In this document: piece by piece, positions 1-8,059 of the stretch
Numbering within the stretch: position 1 is the stretch's first letter
Layout: every line of letters begins with the position of its first letter
DNA from: an uncultured Oscillibacter sp.
GTDB taxonomy: Bacteria > Bacillota > Clostridia > Oscillospirales > Oscillospiraceae
Length of the DNA: 64,000 nucleotides
NCBI GenBank assembly: GCA_910583785.1
Contig: CAJTZK010000003.1
Coordinates: forward strand, 217,705 to 281,704
Direction of reading: 5' to 3'
The notes under the pieces: model-generated
The model's database searches: none
The model's input: the letters and a program-made list of their open reading frames with translations, nothing else
What the model was told of the DNA's origin: nothing
Position numbers and translations under genes: made by a program

Positions 1-184
1 TAAATAGATGTCTGTTTCTCCACATTTGCGGGAATGCAATCCGTTTGAGAATGGCCATTGGTTATAATAACGGAAAATATGGTATTTTTTTATGCAATAA
101 GCATAAAACGGCGGCTGGGCTTCCGGAAACTTTGCCCAGTTTGATTCTTGCCAAGAAGCGGAGGAGGGGCTATACTAAGGCCAA

Positions 185-262
185 TCTCCGGGGAACGGAA
201 CCGGAGAGGTCCTAACAACAACGAAGATGAGGGAGGCCCAGTCCTCCCAGGAAACAGGAGGT
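185..262 (+). promoter_or_regulatory. Structured leader of the first small gene, with possible SD-sequestering switch
   Basis: Two structures precede the small gene at 270. One is a perfect 7-bp hairpin (TCTCCGG at 185-191 with CCGGAGA at 201-207). The other is a CCTCCC element at 243-248 that can pair either with GGGAGG upstream (231-236) or with the ribosome site AGGAGG (256-261). The two pairings are mutually exclusive, so the ribosome site could be hidden or exposed. A TATAAT lies at 63-68 without a clear -35 box. Function is inferred from pairing only. Confidence 0.35.
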
Positions 263-269
263 TATAACC

Positions 270-461
270 ATGTTTCAGAAGATGTTTGATGAAGCCGGCG
301 CCCTTTGCTTTGGCAGCCTGATGCTCACTTCCAATATGAATAAGGCCGGGGTCGAGGACAGCTTTGACCGTCTGCGCAAGCAGGAGGCCGCCCGGAAGAA
401 CCGGAGCACGGCGAACCACGGCATGTTCTTCCGGAAGAACCGGGTTTGCCACCACGCCTGA
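270..461 (+). CDS. Small hypothetical protein (63 aa)
   Basis: I do not recognise this protein. It starts at an ATG seven bases after a strong AGGAGG and is followed by an intrinsic terminator, so it looks like a self-contained short transcript. The product is basic and Cys-poor (two Cys). It has a moderately hydrophobic first third (residues 8-20) and an Arg/Lys-rich C-terminal half (RLRKQEAARKNR). No signal peptide or convincing membrane segment is visible. The structured leader suggests regulated translation. It could also be a non-functional short frame, but the ribosome site, spacing and terminator argue for expression. Confidence 0.55.
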   Translation: MFQKMFDEAGALCFGSLMLTSNMNKAGVEDSFDRLRKQEAARKNRSTANHGMFFRKNRVCHHA

Positions 462-484
462 GTGCAGGCGGAAAACGGAAAAGG

Positions 485-520
485 CTGGGAGTGTCCACGG
501 GGACGCTCCCGGCTTTTTTT
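485..520 (+). terminator. Intrinsic terminator after the small gene
   Basis: A 10-bp hairpin (GGGAGTGTCC / GGACGCTCCC, loop ACGG, one G-T pair) is followed by a run of seven T. Confidence 0.85.
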
Positions 521-651
521 GCTTTCCCCGGCCCGGATGGCCCGGGTTTGCCCGGAGGGGCCGGGCGCGGCCCCGTTGGGTGTAGTTTCCCGCTGGAGTG
601 GGAATGCTTTCCCTATCACTTCAGGCGCAAGGGCTTAAGGAGGTTGTGCGG

Positions 652-1569
652 ATGCGCTTTTTCCATGGCGGGAAGCAGCGGGGCCCCTATTTTGAGGGCT
701 GGTATTTAAAGCACCAAAGCGGGGAAGGGAAGTCCCTGGCGTTGATTCCGGCGTTCCACGCGGACCCCGGAGGGCGCCGCAGAGCCTCGCTTCAGGTGCT
801 GGCGGAAAATGGATCGTGGTGGCTGGAATACCCGGAGGCGGCGTTCCAGGCGGAGGAACGCCGCTTCCAGGTCCGGCTGGGGGAGTCCTGGTTCAGCAGC
901 CGGGGCATGAAAGTGGATGTCCGCCAGGACGGGCTTACGCTCCAGGGGGAGCTGGGGTATGGGCCCTTCACCCCCGTCCGGAAGGATATCATGGGGCCCT
1001 TTCGGCTTTTCGCGGGGATGCAGTGCGCCCACGGCATCCTCAGCATGGGGCATTCCCTGGAGGGAAGCCTGGTCCTCAACGGAGAGCGGCTGGACTTCAC
1101 GGGCGGCACGGGATATGTGGAGACGGACCGGGGGCGGTCCTTTCCCAGCGCCTACCTGTGGACCCAGTGCGCGTGGCCGGGCCCGGAGGGCGGAAGCCTG
1201 ATGCTGGCGGTGGCCGGAGTCCCCCTGCCCCTGGGGAGCTTTACGGGCTGCATCTGCGCGGTTATCCACCGGGGACGGGAATACCGCCTGGCAACCTACC
1301 GGGGGGCGAGAATCGAGGCCTGGTCCCCCTCCGGAGCGGTCATCCGGCAGGGGAGGTACCGCCTGGACGTGGAGCTGCTGGAGGAAGGGGGGCAATCCCT
1401 CCGGGCCCCGGTGGAGGGCAGCATGGAGCGGACCATCCATGAGAGCCTCCGCGCCAAAGTGCGGTACCGCTTTTGGCGGGGGGAGACGCTGCTCTTTCAG
1501 CATGTGGACCCAGGGGCCAGCTTCGAGTATTCAGACGGGGTGGAAGGACCTGGGCGGGACCAGCCATAG
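652..1569 (+). CDS. Tocopherol cyclase-like family protein
   Basis: This 305-residue protein carries the hallmarks of the tocopherol-cyclase-like family. Near the N-terminus is GPYFEGWYLKHQ (residues ~10-21), the (G/R)xYFEGWYFK signature. Mid-protein is GYVETDRGRSFPSAYLWTQC (~160-180), matching the GYxExDWGxSFPxxYxWxQ signature. Plant members cyclise tocopherol precursors, but clostridial members have no tocopherol pathway, so the substrate is unknown; a lipid or hydrophobic ligand bound in a lipocalin-like barrel is plausible. The ATG at 652 is chosen because AAGGAGG lies at 637-643; upstream in-frame starts lack a ribosome site. There is no signal peptide, so it is likely cytoplasmic. It stands alone after a terminator. 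Confidence 0.8.
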   Translation: MRFFHGGKQRGPYFEGWYLKHQSGEGKSLALIPAFHADPGGRRRASLQVLAENGSWWLEYPEAAFQAEERRFQVRLGESWFSSRGMKVDVRQDGLTLQGELGYGPFTPVRKDIMGPFRLFAGMQCAHGILSMGHSLEGSLVLNGERLDFTGGTGYVETDRGRSFPSAYLWTQCAWPGPEGGSLMLAVAGVPLPLGSFTGCICAVIHRGREYRLATYRGARIEAWSPSGAVIRQGRYRLDVELLEEGGQSLRAPVEGSMERTIHESLRAKVRYRFWRGETLLFQHVDPGASFEYSDGVEGPGRDQP

Positions 1570-2237
1570 GGGACGGGCCGACTCCGGGCCCTGGGACGCC
1601 TTCCGGCCTCCCGGGGCCCGGAGGCAAAGCGATTACCTCTCGTATTATCGCAGGAAATCCTGCGTTTACGCTTTGAGCATTTTGTCGGTTTTTGACGGGG
1701 GCCTGGAGAAGCGGCTGGAAAATTTAAATACCTCCCCAAGGCGTCCCTCTGCTGCATTCCCATTTTTCCACGGGTTTCCCGGGGGTTCCCTCCGCTTTTC
1801 CGGAAAGCCCTTCCTCCCCACTGGAATTTACATAAGATTTCGCATAAAAGCGTTCTACGAAGAGTTATTCACACTTTCCACAAGGTTTTCCACAGGGCGG
1901 TTCCGGAAAAATTGTGGATTTCCCGGGAAATTTCCCGGGAAAGACTCATGGGGAGCGGCTGGAAACGGGTTTTTCCACTGGAAATGTTTATATGAGATAG
2001 TTTACATAATAGTTTTTCTCTGAAAAATTTCTCCGTCCCTTCCAGAAACTTTCCCTGGACAACCGGATTTTTTGTAGAAAAGAGGGAAGGTTCTTTGTAA
2101 AGAGAGCGGAAGATGAAGGCTGGATTGCAAGGGGCTTGCAGGGGCGGGGCCACTGTTTTGCATATATTGCGTGACAAAAGGCGGGATATGTACTATAATG
2201 AGGTCCGCATGAAAAAAGTGGAACCGGGAGGTGTATC
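1570..2237. other. Intergenic region with DnaA-box-like cluster and palindromes
   Basis: No gene is seen in these 668 bases, which are AT-richer than the flanks. They hold four DnaA-box-like 9-mers at 1865-1921 (TTATTCACA, CTTTCCACA, TTTTCCACA and, on the other strand, AAATCCACA). They also hold two tandem copies of the palindrome TTTCCCGGGAAA (1919-1942), the palindrome TTTCCACTGGAAA (1972-1984) and TTTCCGGAAA near 1798. The mnmA promoter lies at the right end. Confidence 0.5.
2171..2199 (+). promoter_or_regulatory. Sigma-A promoter of mnmA operon
   Basis: GTGACA (2171-2176), a 17-base spacer and a perfect TATAAT (2194-2199). Transcription would begin near 2206, about 30 bases before mnmA. 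Confidence 0.75.
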
Positions 2238-3320
2238 ATGGGAGAGAACGGGAATAAGAGCGCGCTAATCGCCATGAGCGGCGGCGTGGACAGCTCGGCG
2301 GCGGCCTATTTGATGCAGGCGGAGGGCTTCCGCTGCCAGGGGGTCACAATGCGCCTGCTGGAATCAGACGATGGCCGGAACGCCGCCGACGCGGAGGCCG
2401 TCTGCCGGAAGCTGGGCATTCCCTTTGCGGCGGTGGACCTGGCCCGGGAGTTTGAGGAGGCCGTGATTCAAAAATTTGTCCAGGTCTACCAGGCCGGAGG
2501 GACCCCCAATCCCTGTGTGGACTGCAACCGCCGCATGAAGTTCTCCCGGCTGATGGAGGCGGCGGAGGCGGCGGGCCTCTATTACGTGGCTACCGGGCAT
2601 TACGCCAGGGTGGACCGGGACCCGGAGACGGGCCGCTGGCTTTTGAAAAAGGCCCTGGACGCCGGGAAGGACCAGAGCTATTTCCTCTACACCCTGAGCC
2701 AGCGGCAGCTGGCCCGGGTCCGGTTTCCCCTGGGGGGCATGGAGAAGCGGCAGGTCCGGGAGCTGGCGGAGGCCCTGGGCTTTGCCAATGCCCGGCGGCA
2801 GGACAGCCAGGATATCTGCTTCATTCCCGGCGGGGATTACGGCGGCTTTCTCGAATCCTACCTGGGGGCGGCGTTCCCCTCCGGGGACTTTTTGGACCGG
2901 GAGGGCCGGGCCGTGGGGCGGCACCGGGGAGCGGCCCGCTACACCCTGGGCCAGCGGAAGGGCCTGGGCCTCTCCATGGGGGAGCCCGTGTACGTCTGCG
3001 GGAAGGACATGGCCGCCAATACCGTCACCGTGGGGCCCGAGAGCGCCCTCTACGCCCGGGAGGCCCTGGTGGAGGACCTGAACTGGATTGCCCGGGAGGA
3101 CCTGGCGGAGCCCCTGCGGGCGGGGGTCAAAACCCGCTCCCGCCAGGGGGAGCAGGAGGCCCTGGTCTGCCCGGAGGGAACGGGCCGGGTCCGGCTGGTC
3201 TTCAGCCAGCCCCAGCGGGCGGTGACGCCGGGACAGGCGGCGGTGTTTTACGATGGGGATACCGTCCTGGGCGGCGGGACCATTGTGGAGGTTGGAAAGG
3301 AGGACGGACATGGGCTGTGA
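2238..3320 (+). CDS. mnmA: tRNA 2-thiouridylase MnmA
   Basis: MnmA (TrmU) transfers sulfur to C2 of the wobble uridine 34 in tRNAs for Lys, Glu and Gln, using ATP to adenylate the base and a persulfide relay. The 360-residue length is normal. The PP-loop ATP site AMSGGVDSS is at residues ~12-20. The first catalytic Cys lies in NPCVDCNRRMKF (~91-102) and the second in QDSQDICFIPGG (~190-201). The C-terminal beta-barrel domain ends with the usual FYDGDTVLGGGTI. GGGAGGTG lies just ahead of the ATG. The gene opens an operon: the next start lies inside its last codons, suggesting translational coupling with the Cys-rich protein and TcdA. Confidence 0.97.
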   Translation: MGENGNKSALIAMSGGVDSSAAAYLMQAEGFRCQGVTMRLLESDDGRNAADAEAVCRKLGIPFAAVDLAREFEEAVIQKFVQVYQAGGTPNPCVDCNRRMKFSRLMEAAEAAGLYYVATGHYARVDRDPETGRWLLKKALDAGKDQSYFLYTLSQRQLARVRFPLGGMEKRQVRELAEALGFANARRQDSQDICFIPGGDYGGFLESYLGAAFPSGDFLDREGRAVGRHRGAARYTLGQRKGLGLSMGEPVYVCGKDMAANTVTVGPESALYAREALVEDLNWIAREDLAEPLRAGVKTRSRQGEQEALVCPEGTGRVRLVFSQPQRAVTPGQAAVFYDGDTVLGGGTIVEVGKEDGHGL

Positions 3321-3675
3321 GAGCTGCGGGGGCTGTAAAAGCGGCTGCGGAGGCTGCGGCCAGGAGCTGGTGATGACGGAGGCGGAGCTGGCGCTGCTGC
3401 GCCGCCTGGGGGAGACGCCCTTTCTCCCGGTGGCGGCGGCGTTTGACCGGAAGCGGCCGGTGTATCTGGAGGAGTGGGAACGGCCCCGGGAGGAGTGCGC
3501 CCCCGCGATCCTGGGCCTGGAGGGAAAGGGGCTGATCCGGCTGGATTACGGCATCCCCCTGGAAAACTTTAGCTACGCCGCCTACCGGGACTATCCCCTC
3601 TGGGGAAGCATGGCCTTGACCGGGCGGGGGCAGGATATCCTGGAGCAGATTGAGATTCAGGGAATTGGGGAGTGA
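3310..3675 (+). CDS. Cys-rich N-terminus hypothetical protein in tRNA-modification operon
   Basis: A 121-residue protein of unknown function. Its N-terminus is a dense Cys cluster (MGCESCGGCKSGCGGCGQ: six Cys within residues 3-16), which could hold a metal or an Fe-S cluster or act as a sulfur acceptor. The remaining ~100 residues are predicted helical and end with WGSMALTGRGQDILEQIE, a shape suggestive of a winged-helix-like fold. The ATG at 3310 overlaps the mnmA stop by 11 bases and is preceded by GGAAAGGAGG, so it replaces the upstream in-frame ATG at 3253. Its place between two tRNA-modification genes suggests a role in thiolation or Fe-S supply; this is inference. Confidence 0.75.
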   Translation: MGCESCGGCKSGCGGCGQELVMTEAELALLRRLGETPFLPVAAAFDRKRPVYLEEWERPREECAPAILGLEGKGLIRLDYGIPLENFSYAAYRDYPLWGSMALTGRGQDILEQIEIQGIGE

Positions 3676-3679
3676 CGGG

Positions 3680-4405
3680 ATGCTGGACCAATTTTCGAGA
3701 ACGGAGCTGCTGCTGGGCCGGGAGGGCATGGAGCGGCTGGCCCGGGCCCGGGTGGCGGTGTTCGGCCTGGGGGGCGTGGGCGGCTATGCCGTGGAGGCTC
3801 TGGTCCGCAGCGGCGTGGGAGCGCTGGCGCTGGTGGACAGCGACCAGGTGAGCCTGACGAACCTGAACCGCCAGATTCTGGCCACCCACCGGACCCTGGG
3901 CCAGTATAAGGCCGACGCCGCCCGGGCCCGGGCCCTGGAGATCAACCCCGGGGCCGAGGTGGACGCCCGGAGGGTTTTCTACGGCCCCGGCACCGCCGGG
4001 GAATTTGACTTCACCCAATACGACTACGTGGTGGACGCCATCGACACCGTCACCGGGAAGCTGGCCTTGATTCAGCAGGCCCTGGAGGCCGGGACGCCCG
4101 TCATCAGCTGCATGGGGGCCGGGAACAAGCTGGATCCCACCGCCTTCCGGGTGGCGGACATTTACGAAACCTCCGTCTGCCCCCTGGCCCGGGTGATGCG
4201 GAAGGAGCTGAAACGCCGGGGCGTCCAGCGGCTGAAGGTGGTTTACTCCCAGGAGCCCCCCGGGGGGCCGGAAGGGGCCCTGTACCAGGAATCCCTGGCG
4301 GGGGAGGCCCGGCGGCAGGTGCCGGGCAGCGCCGCCTTTGTCCCGGCGGTGGCGGGCCTGATTCTGGCGGGAGAGGTAATCAAGGACCTGAGCGGAGGAG
4401 CATAG
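3680..4405 (+). CDS. tcdA: tRNA threonylcarbamoyladenosine dehydratase TcdA
   Basis: A ThiF/MoeB/HesA-fold enzyme that uses ATP to cyclise the t6A modification at position 37 of ANN-decoding tRNAs. At 241 residues it is typical. The nucleotide-binding Rossmann motif VAVFGLGGVGGYAVEAL is at ~27-43. The E1-type DSDQVSLTNLNRQ follows at ~53-65 and ATP-contact YDYVVDAIDTVTGK at ~103-116. ISCMGAGNKLDP (~131-142) and CPLARVMRKELK (~155-166) are TcdA-like and separate it from ThiF and MoeB. The ATG at 3680 lies four bases after the previous stop. It is the last gene of the mnmA operon and is followed by a strong terminator. Confidence 0.92.
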   Translation: MLDQFSRTELLLGREGMERLARARVAVFGLGGVGGYAVEALVRSGVGALALVDSDQVSLTNLNRQILATHRTLGQYKADAARARALEINPGAEVDARRVFYGPGTAGEFDFTQYDYVVDAIDTVTGKLALIQQALEAGTPVISCMGAGNKLDPTAFRVADIYETSVCPLARVMRKELKRRGVQRLKVVYSQEPPGGPEGALYQESLAGEARRQVPGSAAFVPAVAGLILAGEVIKDLSGGA

Positions 4406-4434
4406 ACGGGAACCCAGCCGGATTACGCGCACAT

Positions 4435-4481
4435 AAAAAGAGCGGCGGCGCCTTCTGAAAGAGGGCGCCGCTGCTCTTTTT
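4435..4481 (+). terminator. Intrinsic terminator of the mnmA operon
   Basis: An 18-bp stem (AAAAAGAGCGGCGGCGCC with GGCGCCGCTGCTCTTTTT) containing few mismatches, ending in five T. The A/T arms make it usable in both directions. Confidence 0.9.
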
Positions 4482-4931
4482 GCTTTTTCCAGGTTTCCCC
4501 GGGGAACCAAGGCCCCTTACCGGAGGGGAAAATACGGTTGATTGTCAATCTGGAGGCTTCTTCATCAGCAGCGGCCAAAAAGGAAATCCATATCCGTATC
4601 CTCATCGAACCCTCCTGTTGCGAGGTCAATCACCGAAAAAAACCCGCACATTCATAATAACTTCCACATACAGTCAACCTCTTTTGCTCTCGCGCCAGGG
4701 CCAACTCTTCGTTTTAAGTATACCTGTGTTTAGAATTACCGTATCTGACAAAAAATGTAAATTCGCTTTTGGGGAATTTTTTAGAGTTTCTTAAACGGCG
4801 GTTAGGGGGGAGGCCCTGCCTCGCGCCTTCTTCTTCGTGCGGCGGCTTTCTTATCTTTCCCGGCCATCTGCCGATATAAGATATAAGAAGAATCACATTG
4901 AAAACGAAATCAGGAGAGAGGAGGCGTCTGA
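4482..4931. other. Intergenic, no gene recognised
   Basis: About 450 bases of lower GC. The only features noted are a short inverted repeat GATTGTCAATC near 4538-4549 and, just before 4932, the ribosome site GGAGAGAGGAGG. Short open frames here have no ribosome site or recognisable product. Confidence 0.5.
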
Positions 4932-7900
4932 ATGGGTGAGCTGACGATCCGCAGGGAGAGGGGCATTTCCGGACCCCGGTATCAGGCGGCGGAGAAAACG
5001 GAGAGGACGCCGCCGTCCGGAGAGGGCCGCCCAGTGGCGAAAACACCGGGGGCCACCGTGTCGGAGACCCTCCAGCGGCTGATGACCAGGATCGGCCAGG
5101 CGGAGAACCACACCCGGGAGAGCCACCGGACCCTCCAGGTAGGGGAGGCCGTGCTGGCGGAGGTACAGGACAGCCTGGACCGCATGGCCCAACTGGCCCG
5201 GCAGGCCGCCGGAGGCGGCAAGGCGGACCGGGCTGCGCTCCAGGCGGAGCTGGAGCGGCTGGCGGAGGAGATTGACCGCATGACCAGCGGGGCCTCCGCC
5301 GGGGGTTCGCGGCTGTTTTTAGAGGGGGACACGGAGATCGAGGATGGGACGGAACCCCCGCCGGACGCCGCCCTGGAGGACGAGGGCCCGGAGGGGGTCC
5401 AGAAGTTTCCCAGCTGGCTGCTGCGGGGGATGGCCCAGAACGGACTGTCCCCGGAGCGGCTGCTGAACATGCTGGGGCTGGATAAGAATGCCGGCATCCG
5501 GGATATCCTGGCGGCCATCACAGGAAAATCCCTGAATAACAACGCCGCCGCGGGCTATCTGGCGGCGCTGTATCTTGGCAGCGTCATCGCCGGGGGCTCC
5601 GCCTCCAAGGCCGTGGACTTGAAAGAGGCCATGGAGGGGCTGCGGCAGCTCCTGGAGAAGGTGTCCCAGGGCTATTCGCCGGACGAGGCGCTGAATGTTT
5701 TGACCAATGGCATGTTCTCCAGCTTCGCGGACCTGGAGGGCCAGTTCACCAGCGGTATGGCCCCGGGGATGGAGGATTTCCTGTCGGTGATCATGCTCTA
5801 TGGCGGGGATACCGCCGCCTTTTTGTCCAACGCGTCCATGCTGACGTTCCTGGCGGGGCTGGAGGGGATGAACCTGGAGCTGATGATGGGCCTTCTGGCG
5901 GCGGTCCAGAGCTCCGGCGCCGGACTGGAGGCCGCCTTGGACCAGGCCGCCGGGGAAACGGCGGTTCCTGTTCCTGGGGAGGGGCTCCCGCCCCAGGCGG
6001 ACGTGATGGAACTGGGGGACATGAAGGTAATTGGCCGGGACCTCTCCGGCGTGTCCGGCGGTACGTCCGCCGGGGAGCTGGCCGTGGGCGGCGGGGAGGA
6101 CGCCGTCCTCCAGGGAACTGGGAAGGAAGGGCGGCATCTCCTGCTCACGGGCTCCGGGACGGTGACGCTCCGGGAGGCCCGGGTCCCCTTCCTGACCGTG
6201 GCGTCTCCGGACGCCAGGCTGTCCAGCCCCGGCGAGGCCGTGCTGGGAGAGGTCTCCCTGCGCCCCGGGGCGTCCCTGGCCCTGGGAGGGGGCGGCCTGG
6301 TGCGGGTGGGCGCGCTCCACGGTGATGAGAGCAACGTACTGCGCCTGACGGGCGGCGCGGTGATCCTGGCGGCGGAGGAAGAGGACGGAGGCCCGGGGAC
6401 CCTGGGGATTCCCGTGGTCATCGACGGGCCCGTCCTCCTGGCGGCCCGGGCCGCCAATGTCACCAACGGAGCCGGGAAGCCCATGGCCCCCTTTGACATC
6501 CTCTGGAAGACCCTGCTGCCGGGCTGGAGCGCCATGACCGCCCTGTCAGTGGATGGCAGGCAGGGACGGGCCCTGCTTTTGAGCGGCGAGCCCGCCCGGC
6601 TGTGGCTGGAAAAGGGCGACCAGGGCTCCCCGGCGGTCCACACCGTAATCCTCCGGGGGAAGGACGAGGCCGGACGGCCCAAAACCCGCTATGCCTACCT
6701 CCGGTGGAACGAGAGCGCCGGGGCCTTTGAGGAGACGGTCCTGTACCCCAACCCCTTCACGGTCACCGGGGGAGAGGCGGGCAAGGACTGGATTTACGAG
6801 GAAGAGACCCACACCCTGCGTATCCTGACCAACCAAGTTACCGCCATCTCCGGCGGCGCGGGAACCGACGCAAACCAAGAGCCCTTCAGCGGGCGGCTGG
6901 CGCTGGCGGACGGCATCGGAAAGCTGGAGCTGACCCTGGGAGGCGTGGTGTGCCGGGTACCCGAGGGCGGGGCCTTTGACCTGGGACGGGAGAACGACGT
7001 GACGCTGCTGCTGCGCAGCGGCACGGAAAACCGCTTTGAGAGCGGCGCGGGCCGGGCGGGCATCTCCCTGGGAGAGGGCACCTCCCTGCTGGTGGACTGT
7101 CCCGAGACCCGGGACAGCAGCCGGAATCCCGCCGGGACCCTGGCCGCCTCCGGCGGCGCGGGGGGCGCGGGCATTGGCCGGGACAGCGGCAGCGGCGGAG
7201 ACCGGGCCAGCCGCATCCGGATACGGGGCGGCGCGGTTACCGCCGTGGGAAATGGCGGCGGCGCGGGCATCGGCGCGGGAAGACGGGGGGCCATGGGCCC
7301 TGTGGACATTCTGGGCGGCGTGGTCAGCGCCACAGGGGAAGCTGGCGGCGGCGCGGGCATTGGCGGGGCCCTGGGCGCGGCGGTGGGCGATATCACGATC
7401 CGGGGCGGCCGCATCACCGCCCTGGCCATAGGCCATGCCGCCGCCATCGGCGCGGGCGTCCAGGGAACCTGCGGCGATATCGTCATCACGGGCCCGGCCC
7501 GGATACAAAAGGCCCTGGGCGGCGACCCCGGGGCGGATATCGGGGCCTGCCTCTTCGGAAGCTGCGGAAAGGTCCAGATTTCCGATGGGGCCGACATCGG
7601 AAGGGCCCGGCTCTGGACCCGTTCCGGGGTGCCCCTCCAGATGGGGGCGGAAACCGTGACGCTGCCCCAGTTCCGCCTGTCCTCCCGGGCCCTGGGCCTG
7701 GACCGGATGAACGTGGCCACGAAGGAGGCCGCCAAGGCGGCCCAGGCCATCGTGGAGCGGGACCGCCGCTGGGTGGCCCAGATTCAAAACGCCTACCATG
7801 TGCTGTACCATCGGCTGGAGCGGAGCTGGAACGGCCTTTTGGGGGTCCAGCAGTACCTGGGCGGGGGCCCTGTGCGGGACGCCGGGGCGGCGGGCACGCT

Positions 7901-8000
7901 GCTGGCGGACGCCCGGCAGTCCATCTCCCGCCCCTCCTCCCAGGCCCTGCGGACCCACGGCAAGCGGGGGAAGGACGATGTGCGCCAGCTGTTCCGCTGA
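4932..8000 (+). CDS. Flagellin-like chimera with central Gly-rich beta-helix (1022 aa)
   Basis: Residues ~44-131 resemble the flagellin D1 N-terminal coiled coil: a run like TLQVGEAVLAEVQDSLDRM, then QLARQAAG, DRAALQAELERLAEEIDRM and a closing GGSRLFLEG (flagellins: ALxxVxxxLxRMxELAxQAANG, DRxAIQxExxxLxxEIDRI, xGxKLLdG). The last ~105 residues resemble the flagellin C-terminal D1 (RALGLDRMNVATKEAAKAAQ, a coiled coil, then LLADARQSI). In place of the variable D2/D3 is ~780 residues: a helical block (~165-330), an acidic/Gly segment, and at ~680-900 tandem turns such as IRGGAVTAVGNGGGAGIG that look like a right-handed beta-helix. The canonical D0 start (MxINxNxxAL) and end are absent, and there is no signal peptide. 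It may be an exported filament-like protein or a repurposed flagellin relative; the export route is unknown. Ribosome site GGAGAGAGGAGG. Confidence 0.7.
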   Translation: MGELTIRRERGISGPRYQAAEKTERTPPSGEGRPVAKTPGATVSETLQRLMTRIGQAENHTRESHRTLQVGEAVLAEVQDSLDRMAQLARQAAGGGKADRAALQAELERLAEEIDRMTSGASAGGSRLFLEGDTEIEDGTEPPPDAALEDEGPEGVQKFPSWLLRGMAQNGLSPERLLNMLGLDKNAGIRDILAAITGKSLNNNAAAGYLAALYLGSVIAGGSASKAVDLKEAMEGLRQLLEKVSQGYSPDEALNVLTNGMFSSFADLEGQFTSGMAPGMEDFLSVIMLYGGDTAAFLSNASMLTFLAGLEGMNLELMMGLLAAVQSSGAGLEAALDQAAGETAVPVPGEGLPPQADVMELGDMKVIGRDLSGVSGGTSAGELAVGGGEDAVLQGTGKEGRHLLLTGSGTVTLREARVPFLTVASPDARLSSPGEAVLGEVSLRPGASLALGGGGLVRVGALHGDESNVLRLTGGAVILAAEEEDGGPGTLGIPVVIDGPVLLAARAANVTNGAGKPMAPFDILWKTLLPGWSAMTALSVDGRQGRALLLSGEPARLWLEKGDQGSPAVHTVILRGKDEAGRPKTRYAYLRWNESAGAFEETVLYPNPFTVTGGEAGKDWIYEEETHTLRILTNQVTAISGGAGTDANQEPFSGRLALADGIGKLELTLGGVVCRVPEGGAFDLGRENDVTLLLRSGTENRFESGAGRAGISLGEGTSLLVDCPETRDSSRNPAGTLAASGGAGGAGIGRDSGSGGDRASRIRIRGGAVTAVGNGGGAGIGAGRRGAMGPVDILGGVVSATGEAGGGAGIGGALGAAVGDITIRGGRITALAIGHAAAIGAGVQGTCGDIVITGPARIQKALGGDPGADIGACLFGSCGKVQISDGADIGRARLWTRSGVPLQMGAETVTLPQFRLSSRALGLDRMNVATKEAAKAAQAIVERDRRWVAQIQNAYHVLYHRLERSWNGLLGVQQYLGGGPVRDAGAAGTLLADARQSISRPSSQALRTHGKRGKDDVRQLFR

Positions 8001-8027
8001 GGAGTTTTTACAAATAGGGCGAGAGAA

Positions 8028-8055
8028 GAAGAGGCCGCTTGGAAGCGGCCTCTTC
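8028..8055. terminator. Bidirectional terminator between convergent genes
   Basis: A 13-bp perfect stem, GAAGAGGCCGCTT with AAGCGGCCTCTTC, lies between the flagellin-like gene and the convergent VWA gene. T runs are short. Confidence 0.8.
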
Positions 8056-8059
8056 GTGT

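Noticed and set aside
1860..1945. Chromosomal replication origin
   Set aside because: The boxes are imperfect, and no dnaA, dnaN, rpmH or long AT-rich unwinding region lies near. Kept only as a box cluster.
4480..4794. Short open frames downstream of tcdA
   Set aside because: No ribosome site, unusual composition and overlap with a terminator; no recognisable product.
7130..7500. Repeated GGCGGCGCGGGCAT-type units, considered as a DNA repeat array
   Set aside because: They are the codons of the GGAGIG turns of the beta-helix, with variable spacing, and not CRISPR or tandem non-coding repeats.
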